From positions 709,748-773,747 of the forward strand of contig JXTB01000128.1 of the NCBI GenBank assembly GCA_002914805.1: a stretch of DNA of 64,000 bases, given 5' to 3'. Positions 10,155 to 20,811 of the stretch are shown here, piece after piece (position 1 is the first letter of the stretch; the number at the start of each line of letters is the position of its first letter). Under the pieces are notes generated by a model. It was given only the letters and a program-made list of their open reading frames with translations. It was not told where the DNA came from and searched no databases. The translations under genes and the position numbers were made by a program. This DNA is from Parasponia andersonii (Eukaryota > Streptophyta > Magnoliopsida > Rosales > Cannabaceae).

Positions 10155-13100
10155 ATGGCTGAGACACCCAAACCCATTGGATCTTCATCAACTCCAACCC
10201 AATCATCTCAGATGATTGTTCATTCCGAAAACCCCATATTGCAGATTTCTACTCTCAAATTTAATGATAAAAATTTTGTGGAGTGGTCTCAATCGACCAA
10301 GGTTACCCTCATTAGCGAGAAATATAAGTATGTATCTAGAAAGGTAGTAAAACCAGCAGAAGATGACCCATCTTACAGGACTTGGGAAGCTGAAAACTCC
10401 ACGATTATAGTTATGGGATTCCATGCAACCCAAGATAAGTAAAGCTCATCTTCTCTTTCCTACAGCAAAGGATATTTGGGCAGGGGTTCATCAGATATAT
10501 TCAAAGGAAGGATTTGATTTCAAAATTTTTCAAATCAAAAGACAGATTCTCAACACAAGGCAGAGAGATTTTGGAGTTATAGAGTACTATAGTACACTCA
10601 AAGGACTCTTTAATGAATTGGATCGTTATCTAAAAACTAAAAGGGAGTATGTAACTGATATGATGAAATTGAAGAACATGCTAGAAAAAGAGTGCGTATA
10701 TCAGTTTCTCCTTGGCCTCGATCTAGAATATGATCGAGCTAATGATCTAGTTATTGAAAAAGAACCATTTTCAAACTTAGATAAAGCCTTTGCCATTGTA
10801 CGCAGCGAAAAAGGCAACAAGGAATTGATGAGAGGAACCATTGGAAATACCAACAACACTGTTGTTGATAACTCAGCCTTATTTACCTCAAGGCAATATA
10901 ATAGAAAGACTAACGACAAAGATGGGAGATGGTGTGATCACTGCCAACGCCCTCGCCACACTTAGAATACATGTTGGAGGCTCCATGGAAGACCTAAAAA
11001 CTTCAAAGAGATCATTGAGAAAGCAGGAAATCCCAACAAAACTAGACCGAGTCAAAAGATTGAGCAAACACATTAAACTAAGGCAGTGGAGGGCCTCAAA
11101 GTGGGAGATTCTATCAACAAGAGTGATATAGAAAGACTCAAAAACTATTGAAACAGCTACATTCCTCGTCAATAGATTCCAACTCAATTCCAGGTTCTTT
11201 GTCTTACCCGGACAGGTAAAACTAGTCTCGTGTCTAAAAAATCATGTTTGCCAAGTACTTGGATTGTAGATTCAAGTCCATCGAATCATATGACCTATCA
11301 TTCTGATTTTTTTTAACCATTATATGTCTAATTCTGGGAAACAAAAAATTTGAGTGGCTAATGAAACTTATTCTTCCATAGCTAGTCAGAGAGATATAAA
11401 AACTTCTCCATCATTATCTTTGAAGCCTATCTAATATGTTCCAAAATTATCCTATAATCTGTTGTCTATCAGGAAAATTACTAAAGATATAAATTGTTTA
11501 GTTGTACATAGGATGGTTGTTATTTTCAGGACCTTTGTATGGAGAAGATGATTGGGCATGCTAAGCTGAAAGATGGATTATACTAGCTAGATACTACTTG
11601 CAAAAATAGACCTCATGGACATTTCTCTCATACCAACTCACTAGATATCATTTTACTATGGCATAATCGACTTGGCCACCCTCCATTCTTTGTTCTGAAA
11701 AAGTTATTTCCTGAATTATTTAAATACGTCGATCATAGTGTTTTTCATTGTGAATTTTGTATACTTGCAAAACATCATTGTATTTCTTTTCCAATTAAAG
11801 AATCCCAAATTTTATCTCTATTTAGTCTTATTCATTCTGATGTGTGTGGACCATCACGTGTTGCTAATATTTCTAGTTCTCGTTAGTTTGTTACTTTCAT
11901 TGATGACTATACTCGATTAACATGGGTTTATTTGATGAAATCTAAATTTTAATTTGCTTCCATTTTCCCATTATTTCATAAATTCATTCAAAATCAAGCT
12001 GGGACTAAGATTCGTACTGTTTATTCTAATAATGGAAAAGAATATTTCAATTCGTAGTTAGATATATATTTCGAAAAAGAGGGAATTCTCTATCACTTAT
12101 CCTGCACAAATACTCCCCAACAAAATGGAGTTGCTAAAAGGAAAAACTGCCATCTATTGGAAGCAGCCAAGGCGCTTTTGTTCCAAATGAAAATTCTAAA
12201 AACCTATATGGAGGAAGCCATTCTCACTACCTCATACCTAATAAACCGAATGCCATCACGGGTTCTCCAAACACAATCACTAATTCAAAAATTAAAAACC
12301 TGCTTTCCAAATTTCTAAGGTATCGGATTCCTACCTCCTACAGCTTTTAGATGCAATGTGTATGTCCATGACTAGAGTCTTATATGGAAAAAGTTAGATC
12401 CAAGGGCCATAAAATGTATATTCTTGGGATATTCATCCACAAAAAAGGGTATAAATGTTACCACCCACCAACCAAGAAAATATATGTATCTATGGATGTT
12501 ACATTTGTTGAAAAACAACCATTTTTCGAAATCAATCTTCAGGTGGAGATAAAATCAATGGCCGAGGATATAGAGTGGTGGAAGATTGAACATAAAGATA
12601 CTCTAAATTTTGTCCTAAATAATGCCTTAAATGTGGGAAATTCCAATCAGCCAGAATTAGAATTTGTTCCTACTGTCAATTAACTAGAAAATTAGCAAGA
12701 ATCAGCACAAGTTTCCACTGTCCCTGCTACTATTCCTAAAAATCAATGTGAAAATTAAGGCCAAATTTTAAGTCCAAAATCCAATACTCAATTTTTAGAG
12801 GTATACTCAAGGGGAAAACAATCTATACTTCCGCCAGCACCTCCAATTATGGACTCCGCATCAGGCGATGAAGGTAATAATCTAATTTCTCAAAACGCAG
12901 CTGAAAATACTCCCATTAATGATCTTGATCTTCCTATAGCACTTAGAAAAGGGGGGTGTTCATGTACTCTTTATCCTATATCTAACTTTGTCTCCTTGAA
13001 AAATCTCTCCCCCAAGTATTGTGTTTTTCTATCTCATATAAAATCACAGGAAATTCCATCATCTATTCATGAGATACTCAAACTAAAACCTTGGAAGGAC

Positions 13101-14614
13101 ACTATAGCCGAAGAAATGGAGGCTTTAGAGAAAAATCACATATGGCGACTGGTTGATTTGCCACAAGGGAAGAAAGTTAAAGGATGCAAGTGGATCTTCA
13201 TAAATAAATATAAGGATGATGGGTCCTTAGAGAGGCATAAAGCTAGATTGGTTGCAAAATAAATATAAGGATGATGGGTCCTTGGAGAGGCATAAAGCTA
13301 GACTAGTTGCAAAGGGATACACCCAGAACTACGGAATTGATTATCTTGAAACATTTGCACCCGTTGCAAAAATGAACATTATCAGAGTCCTACTCTCAAT
13401 AACATCAAACTGTGATTGGCCACTACATCAATTTGACGTTAAAATTGTATTCTTACATGGCAAATTGAAAGAAGAAATATATATGGATATTCCACTAGGA
13501 TATTGGCAGACTTCAATGGAAAACAAAGTTTGTAACCTGGAAAAATCTCTATATGGCTTGAAATAGTCCCCAAGAGCTTGGTTTGAAAGATTTACAAAAT
13601 CCATGCTAAAAAAAGATTTCTACCAAAGTCAGAGAGATCATACTTTTTTCTTAAAACACTCAAAAAGTGGGAAGATCACAACATTAATTGTGTATATTGA
13701 TGACATAATCGTCACTGGAGATGATCACATTGAAATTGTAGAACTAAAAGAATATCTTGTGAAAGAATTTGAAATTAAAGATCCAGGAAAACTCCGATAT
13801 TTTCTAGGAATAGAAGTGGCCAGATCTAAGCAAGGGATTTTTTTGAAACAGCAGAAATAATCCAAGATCTTCTATAGGAAACAAGTTTGCTTGGGAGTAA
13901 ACCCAGCGATACTCTAACTGAAGCTAATTATAGATTGGGAGAAATAAAGGGAAAATGAATTTGTGGATAAAGGAATGTATCAAAGACTCATGGGAAAATT
14001 AATCTACCTTTCACACACAAGGCCAGATATCACCTATTCTGTGAGTTTGATAAGTCCATACATGCATGCTCCTCTCAAATCTCATCTTGATGTTGTACAT
14101 CGTATCTTTAGATATCTTAAAGGAAGCCCCAGGAAAGGAATTTTATTCAAGAAAAATGAAAACCTTAAAGTTGAAGCTTATACTGATGCTGATTGGGCAA
14201 GATCACTTAGTGATTGAAGATCAACTACAGGATACTGCACATTTGTTAGTGGAAATCTAGTTACATAGAGGAGCAAGAAGCAAGCTGTAGTTGCCAGATC
14301 AAGTACAGAGGCAGAGTTCCGAGCTATGGCTAAGGGAGTATGCGATAACAAAGTTTGACCTTCCTATGATGTTATGCTATGATAACAAAGCAATTATTAA
14401 CATTGTCCACAACCCTATTCAATATGATATAACTAAGCACAGGGAAATCGATAGGCATTTCATTAAAGAGAAATTAGAAGCAGGTCTCATATACATACCT
14501 TTTGTATATTCAAGTCACCAACTAGCAGATATTCTCACAAAAGGTTTACAAAGAAGAACATTCAATCAATTTACAGACAAGCTTGGAATGCAAAATATTT
14601 TTGCATCCCCTTAG
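10155..14614 (+). pseudogene. Copia gag-pol polyprotein, broken
   Basis: Gag starts at 10155 (MAETPKPIGSSST), changes frame near 10440, and ends in a zinc knuckle CDHCQRPRHT...NTC with a stop inside. Integrase (about 11640-12230) has HNRLGHP...CEFC and FIDDYTRLTWVY. The second catalytic Asp is Asn (SNNGKEYF at about 12027) and the catalytic Glu is Lys (QQNGVAKRKN at about 12119), both single G-to-A changes. Reverse transcriptase (about 13100-13860) has the catalytic YIDD (LIVYIDDIIVTGDD, about 13690). RNase H (about 13960-14600) has EAYTDADWA and SSTEAEFRAMA. In-frame stops such as 13564 (LK-stop-SPRAWF), 14215 and 14262 fall at conserved Gln, Arg and Trp positions. The polyprotein cannot be functional. 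Confidence 0.9.
13206..13315 (+). repeat. 55-bp tandem duplication inside copia reverse transcriptase
   Basis: The segment starting AAATATAAGGATGATGGG at 13206-13260 is repeated at 13261-13315 with a few substitutions. Because 55 is not a multiple of 3, it shifts the frame: the upstream ORF ends with LVAK-stop at 13262 and the same peptide (DGSLERHKARLVAKGY) resumes in another frame. Confidence 0.9.
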
Positions 14615-14621
14615 GGGGGAG
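14613..14621 (+). other. Copia polypurine tract
   Basis: AGGGGGGAG lies immediately before the TGTTGG start of the 3' LTR, where plus-strand synthesis of copia elements is primed. Confidence 0.85.
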
Positions 14622-14842
14622 TGTTGGAGATCACGTATATATTTTATATTTAATGTAGATTTGTATTTTGTAATTAGTATAGATTATGAGCTGTAGATTA
14701 TGATCATATTAGATTGTATTTTGCCTTAATTAGGATAGGGTTTGTTTCCTTTTTTGAGCTGTTGATTTCCTATATCTATAGAGAACGTATAAGCCTCTAG
14801 AATGACATCTTATATAAAAATATTTTCTTCTAAAAACTTTCA
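14622..14842 (+). repeat. Copia 3' LTR
   Basis: It starts TGTTGGAGATCACG and ends AACTTTCA, followed by the target duplication AACTC. It is 221 bp and about 87% identical to the 5' LTR by hand count. Confidence 0.95.
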
Positions 14843-14847
14843 AACTC

Positions 14848-15489
14848 AAATAAATCATTAACCAATAATCTAAAGCATAGAACAAGCGGCAATCCCAAGT
14901 CTTGAGGAAGAGTTAGGATCATGAAACTAAGACTCGTTCCACTTTGAAAAAAGGCAAAGCATGGACTGGCCTTGATGATGTGATGAGGTAAATCAGCATG
15001 TAGACTCATGATAGAGAACTCTTAAACCAGATTTGAATGAGGGGCGATGTTGGAGATGAGACACAATAAAGAGCATGGACTTGGTCGATGGTAGGAAGTG
15101 TGGAAGTCTGGTGGAGAGCGACAAAAGCAAGGTAGTAGTAGTTAGTTATGCAGACCTAGGATTTTTTATTTTTATTTTTTCTGGTCATCAATAGCAGAAG
15201 AAAATATTTTATAGGATAGGTAAGAGGAAATCGAACTAGGCTCGGATACTAATTGATGAAGCATGTAGAAGGCCTCTAAGTATCTATATTAGGTGTAAAT
15301 ATAGAAACTAGTAATAGGGTTAGGTTTATTTTAATTTTAAGTAACTAGTTATTAGTTATCGGTGTATGTTAGTTGCTTGCTCTAATCTACTATCCTAGCT
15401 TTTGTGCTATGCTTATCTATAAATAAACCTCTTTAGTCTCATTGTAATTCAGATTTTGATTTATGAAATACAACTATTATGACATGCTA
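14848..15489. other. Old retrotransposon-like sequence with a PBS-like block; no gene
   Basis: GCTCGGATACTAATTG (about 15239-15256) is the reverse complement of a degraded TGGTATCAGAGC primer site, suggesting the edge of a minus-strand LTR element. About 15415-15475 holds a TATA-like block (CTATAAATAAACCTC) followed by leader-like sequence. The two clues point to opposite orientations, so I do not assign an element. The copia element lies in or next to this sequence. Confidence 0.3.
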
Positions 15490-16415
15490 AAGGGTAATGA
15501 GAATCATATATGTTGTAATAATTCCCATTTAGTTATTTGCCAAAATATGGGAATGGGAAACTGTGTGGGACCCATATAAAATTAGTTGGAAAAAATGAGA
15601 ATGCTTTCCCTCCTAACATCCTATGAAATATTATTACCTATAAAGACTTTTATCTATCTATTTATAATTAAAATGTTAAAATACAATTTTTCCCCCAAAA
15701 TATCTATATGCTTTTAACGATTGATACCCTATCATAAAATTTTTTGTTCTTCTGGTATGTTGTTATCAACAAAATCTTCTCTTGTTCTTCTAAATATGTC
15801 GTTCTCTACAAAATCTTCTACGCTACCATCTTTATCGGACGACATCTTTCCGAAAAGGTGATATAGATTTCTTCTATATATTATTTTTATTAATTTTTTG
15901 GCTTCAGCATTTGAGTTTATTTTTTTGCTTTAGCGTTTAACTTTATCTTTTGGCTTTAACGTTTGCGTTTATTTTTCTTTACCATCTATATAATCTTACA
16001 AAGCAATATCGTTAATATTTCTTTTCTCTTTGAAATCCATTAATTAATCATTTTGCTTTGTTGTATATATTTTATGATCTCTATCAGACTCATGATCTTA
16101 ACATCAATCAAAGATAAAACGAATGGTAGCATAAAAAAAAAAAATTAAAATTATGGTTTCTTTATGTAAAAGAATATCCTCTCGTAGACTTATTTCATTC
16201 CTTTATTTTTGTTTCTTTTTTTTTTTAAAAAAATTAAATTTTTGAAAGTGTTTAAATTCATTGAAGTGATCACAAAATCAGTGACATATTTGACTACTCG
16301 TACTTGCTTATATGTATACTGATTTATAGTCTCTTAAAATTATTAAAACGTTGTTGCTTTTTTATATCAATATTTATGTATGATTTTTTTCCTCTTTTTG
16401 TATTTGTGTAGACCA

Positions 16416-17709
16416 ATGGCTCCCTTAGGTTTAGCAAGAAAGCATAAAATTATTGTTGTCATTCAAAGTTTGATTGCTATTTTACAAATGATTTTGGCTG
16501 TATGTACGACCACTTGTGCTTATCCATGTATAAGTTACCAAAGAAAGCTTAATAGTCCATTATCTATGATGAGAGTCTATAGACAATTAGAACACTTGTA
16601 TGATTTAGTATATGATAGTGATGTCAAATGTGTGTCACAATTAAGAATGAACAGAGTAACTCTTCAGAGATTATGTAATACACTCTCTACAAGGGGAAAT
16701 TTAAAAGGGACATGCAATGTATCGGTAGAGGAGATGGTAGTAATGTTCTTAAATATTCTTGCACACCATGAAAACAATCATGTTATTGGTTTCAACTTCA
16801 AGAGGTTTGGAAAAACTATTCGCATATATTTCCATGAGTGTTTAAAAGCAATGATTCGTCGTCAAAGAAATTTTTAGAAAACACCTAAGCCAGTATTAGA
16901 AACCTCAACCGATCCAAGGTGGAAGTGGTTTAAGGTATGCCTTACGGACTAAGATCTTAGTTTTGAGGAATTAATTGAGGTGATTCTGATAATTGTGAAA
17001 AATTTTGATGTAAAATTATTTGGGAGCATTAGATGGAACCTATATAAAAATACGGGTACATGAAGCAGAAAAACCACAGTATAGGACAAGAAAAGGAGAG
17101 ATTGCAACCAATGTTTTGGAAGTTTGTTCACAAGACATGCAATTTATATACATCTTACTAGGTTGGTAAGGTTCAACACATATCGAGCATGTCTTAAGAG
17201 ATGCTGTGAGTACGAAAAATTGGTTAAAAATCGCTAATGGTAGGTTCAATCTATACCAAAATTTGCAAAGAGATTATCTATACCTTTGAATAACTTTATT
17301 TGTATATATTTTGTTGTTAGGTTATTATTGTTTAGTTAATATTGGATACACCAATGGGAAAGGTTTTCTTGCACCCTTTAGAAGAACACGATACCATCTT
17401 AATGATTTTGATGATGGGCACCTACCAACCATAAGAGAGGAGTTCTTTAATATGAAGCATTCAAGTCCTAGGAATATAATTGAGCGTTGTTTTAGATTGT
17501 TGAAAATTCGATGGACCATTCTTAGAAGTCCATCTTTCTATGATATAAAAACACAACGTCGCATAATTTCTGTGTGTTGTATGCTATACAATTTTATTCA
17601 AAGAGAGATGACTATTGACCCAATGGAAACTGTAATAAATAGTTTACCCACAAATCAGACCGTGGCCAATGACGATTATATTGATACTATAGAGTCATCA
17701 TATTCATAG
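16416..17709 (+). pseudogene. PIF/Harbinger transposase (HARBI1-like, DDE), broken
   Basis: The start at 16416 follows an acceptor-like TTGTGTAG. The N-terminal part (VYRQLEHLYDLVYDSD, RMNRVTLQRLCNTL, VEEMVVMFLNILAHH) is the helix-rich region of plant PIF transposases. A stop at 16875 interrupts it. An intron seems to start at 16934 (GTATGC); then the first catalytic Asp block GALDGTYIKI (about 17022-17050). The second block reads GSTHIEHVLRDA, with Glu-His where the family has Asp-Ser, and is preceded by a TAA. A clean intron follows (17240-17320). The last exon carries YTNGKGFLAPFRRTRYHL and RNIIERCFRLLKIRW with the catalytic Glu. Stops and the altered second Asp make it inactive. Confidence 0.85.
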
Positions 17710-17948
17710 ACTACAAGGAGATAAAATTTAGCAGAAGATGGAACAGTTGGCGAGCAAATAGAAGATTGGAATAAGTGTGTTATTAATCTATGTAATACTA
17801 CTATTTGTATTTTGATTTTCTTCAAGTTGTTGAGATTGAAATATTAAAGGCTATATGAATTTGACATGTGCTTATATAATTTGAGTACTTGATATAAAGA
17901 TTATACTTAAATCCTTATCAAATGATGGAATTTAATTGGATATACAGG

Positions 17949-18250
17949 ATGAGTTCTATCTCTAATGCAACTCAAAGAGGGAGAGGTCAAACCAAACATT
18001 ATTGGACACCTGCAGAAGACAATGCATTAATTGACTTACTTCATGAGTTGAGTCAAAATCCAGACAAGCTTATTGTGGATTTAAAAATGGTTACTTACAA
18101 AAATTGGAAATTTCGTTGGAGGCAAAACTGCCAAATTCTGGATTGAAAGTCTCACCTCACATTAAATATTATGTTAAAACATTGAAGGCAAAGTACTGTT
18201 ACTTGACAGAATTATTATCTCCAAGTAGTTTTGGTCGGGAAAATGAACAA
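17949..18250 (+). pseudogene. Harbinger Myb/SANT-like DNA-binding partner gene, truncated
   Basis: The start at 17949 lies two bases after an acceptor-like TATACAG. The protein has YWTPAEDNALIDLLHELS, a Myb/SANT-like trihelix start (Trp at residue 19), and is cut at 18144 after NCQILD. Sequence past the stop still encodes recognisable remnants in other frames. In PIF/Harbinger elements this second protein binds the termini and works with the transposase, and its position just downstream fits. Confidence 0.65.
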
Positions 18251-18300
18251 TTGGAATAAGAAATTAATAAATACATATTATTTAATGTTTTTTTTTATCT

Positions 18301-18980
18301 TTTATCATGAAAAAATATGTGATAAATTTTAATTTGGTAAAACAATACTTATAGATAGGTAAATAAAAAAAAAATACTTCTAGCTAGATTGGTGCCCATA
18401 ATAATATAAATGTGTACATAAAACAAATAGAGACTCGGATGTCTCGAGAAATGAAAGCTGTTAGAACAAAGACGGTCACCACCCAATTCATCAATGTTGG
18501 CCATATGCATTTGACGTCCACGAATTCTTGAATCACTTTGTGTTATATATCACTTTCACAGGTCTAACAAATTTGTAGTGGTGGTGGTGAGTCTGTACTT
18601 TAACTATGGATAAATTTTCAGACACATTATTTTTTTTTATTATATTTTAATCTTTTTTAGCTTAGTTCTAAATTGAATATAAATTTGAGTGACTGTTTTA
18701 ATTGTTTTGTTGCACATATATGGGCATTTTTATCCTCCTGAAAATTGTTTCTAACCTGTGTGGCTCTGTCAACGAAAATATGTCTAGAGGAATATTTTTA
18801 ACCCGATTGGAAAACTCAGTTATACATTTTTCATTCTTAAAATTATTATGTCTTAAAACGTTTTTAGCTAAGACACATATAAGAGACTTACGGTGTTTTC
18901 CAAGATATAATGTGCTAAGTGTACCCTTAGGTAAAGATAATCGTTGAAGTTTAGTCTTTAAATTTTCAATATAACACGGA
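18301..18980. other. AT-rich non-coding; contains 3' half of the TIR MITE family seen at 37.3-38.1 kb
   Basis: About 18355-18400 reads TAGGTAAATA(A)n TACTTCTAGCTAGATTGGTGCCC, matching the right terminus of the three MITEs at 37307-38109. The rest shows no gene. Confidence 0.45.
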
Positions 18981-19341
18981 GGGTAAATTACAAAAAAATA
19001 TTCTAAAGTATAGGTGTTTTGTAATTTAAACCACGAGATTTGGACTCTGGAAAATAATATTTTGAGATTAAGAATTTCTGAAAATTAATACTCTGAGTTG
19101 ACTTTTTGAATAATTTTAACCAGTAAAAAATAGTAGTATTATCGAAATTAAGAGGAATAATAAGTATCAACCCAATTTTAATGGAGGATATTATTATTTT
19201 TTCGTTATTAAAATTGGTCAAAAAGTCAGTCTAGTGTATTAATTTTCTGAAATTAATCTCATAGTATTATTTTTAGAGTCTAAAATTAAGGATTTAGATT
19301 GTATAATACTCAAATTTCAGGATATTTTTTATTGCTCACCC
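18981..19341. mobile_element. Hairpin MITE, Mutator-like, with 9-bp target duplication
   Basis: The left terminus GGGTAAATTACAAAAAAATA and the right terminus (reverse complement GGGTGAGCAATAAAAAATAT) are imperfect inverted repeats. Nearly the whole 361 bp folds back on itself: for example ATTAATACTCTGAGTTGACT on the left pairs with AGTCAGTCTAGTGTATTAAT on the right. The flanks TAACACGGA (18972-18980) and TAACATGGA (19342-19350) differ at one base and fit a 9-bp target duplication, the size typical of Mutator-type elements. It contains no ORF, so it is non-autonomous. Confidence 0.75.
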
Positions 19342-19350
19342 TAACATGGA

Positions 19351-20811
19351 TTTCATCTTGAGGAAGGATGAAAAGGGCCTATCAAGGATGAACAAAAATT
19401 TGCCACTATTCTTTAACATTTTGATGCAGCGCGTTATGGGATTGAGCTTTTTAAGTGCTACAATCATAATAAGCGAGAGTTAGAGTTTCTGGTAGACTGC
19501 GTAGTTTTCTGGTCTACCACTCCAATAATAATTTGCCGATTTTTCGTCCAAAATAGTGATTTACTTTCTGGAAAAATCGGTAAACAGAATTGGTCTACTG
19601 CCAATTTTTGGAAGACAAAATCGGTCTACCGATCAAGCTACTGATTTGCAATTTTATCATTTTTTGTTATCCATTTTTGCATTTTTCCCTTTATTTTGTT
19701 ACCAAATTTTGAGTATTTTAATATTTTTGATAGAATTTCATATTTTATCTAGTTTTTCCTATATATTGTAAGCCATAAGACATTTTATTATCGGTTTTGA
19801 GTTTTTAGCTGATTAAGAAAATTCAAAAAGAGAGCATATCTTTTTTTTCAAATTTCTGATATTCTACGAGAATCAACGGTTGTTTGAAGTACATTTCCTG
19901 ATAGTCATGAGCGAATCAATAGATTATAGTGAGTTGTCCTTAATTTTTTCGAAACATCTTTCTCGTCAAATGCTTCCGTTACATCACATTTGCAATATTA
20001 GTGACCGATGTGTTGAGAAATAAAATGACATTTCGACAATAACAATATTGATTAGATATGATGCAATGGAGAGGAGTCTTTGATTGTTAGAGAAGAGAGA
20101 GTATATAGCAATGAAACAGAGTAATGGAAGCAATGAAAAAAGAGGAATGTCAAACTTGGAACTAGATAAAAAGTTTAATGGCGGGGGGAAAAAATCATTA
20201 CCCTTATGGATGATATTGATCAGACTATTGAGTGGTGCTACATCGATTCCCCAGGAATAAAATGTTGAATAATGTTTCCTGTGCAAGAGTATTGGAAAGT
20301 GTTGCATGCTGAACCATTTTAATTTTTTTTTTAATAAGAAAAAGAATTTCATTAAAACGTTGCATGGTGAAACCTTAACAAATAAAGAGCCGTTTGCCCC
20401 AGATGTTTAATTTAAGTGTCATACAGATATCAAATAATTTTCTAAACAAAATATGACCCGTTAAATTCTGGAACACACTTCTTTCCAAATAGGCTTTATA
20501 TAAAGTGAAACGAAAGGAATTTTTTTTTTTTAATAAAAAAAAAGGAAGTACTCTCTAAAAGATACGGAGAACAAGTGTTTTCCCGGTTGCTCGATATTGG
20601 AATGTGTAACTTACTTCCACAGTGAGATTGGGATCGCTTCTTCCTATTTCACAAGAAAGGGATATATGCTTGCTTCATCTTGCAAGGAAATGTAAAGAAG
20701 TGCCATGCATTATTCCCAATTTGTTTCTAAACAAGGATACCACACCAGGCCGATTGAACAAGACTGTCGTCTAATTGTCATTTGCGTGCTATTTCTCTAG
20801 CTTTCATAACA
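19351..20811. other. Intergenic; right part is 5' flank of NBS-LRR relic 2
   Basis: About 19480-19640 repeats phrases such as GGTCTACC and CCGATTTTT and may be an old repeat. No gene is seen. From about 20463 it is duplicated sequence shared with 5690-6014. Poly-T/poly-A runs lie at 20320-20350 and 20520-20545. Confidence 0.4.

Larger units (their letters stand above)
9618..14842 (+). mobile_element. Ty1/copia LTR retrotransposon, complete but defective
   Basis: The element is 5,225 bp, bounded by TG...CA LTRs (9618-9841 and 14622-14842) and flanked by a perfect 5-bp target duplication AACTC (9613-9617 and 14843-14847). The PBS starts at 9842 and a polypurine tract precedes the 3' LTR. Internal order is gag, integrase, reverse transcriptase, RNase H, the Ty1/copia order. 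A hand comparison of the LTRs shows about 28 substitutions and one 3-bp indel over about 221 bp, so the insertion is old. All coding modules are interrupted by stops and frameshifts. Confidence 0.95.
15490..18300 (+). mobile_element. PIF/Harbinger DNA transposon, right border uncertain
   Basis: The pair of a HARBI1-type transposase gene and a Myb/SANT-like gene in the same orientation is the PIF/Harbinger signature. The left end at about 15490 begins GGGTAATGAGAATCAT, followed by repeated GGGAATGGGAAA-type sequence typical of these termini. I found no matching inverted terminus on the right; past 18300 the sequence runs into an unrelated MITE-like tail (GATTGGTGCCC at about 18389-18399), so the right end may be lost. 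Confidence 0.65.
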
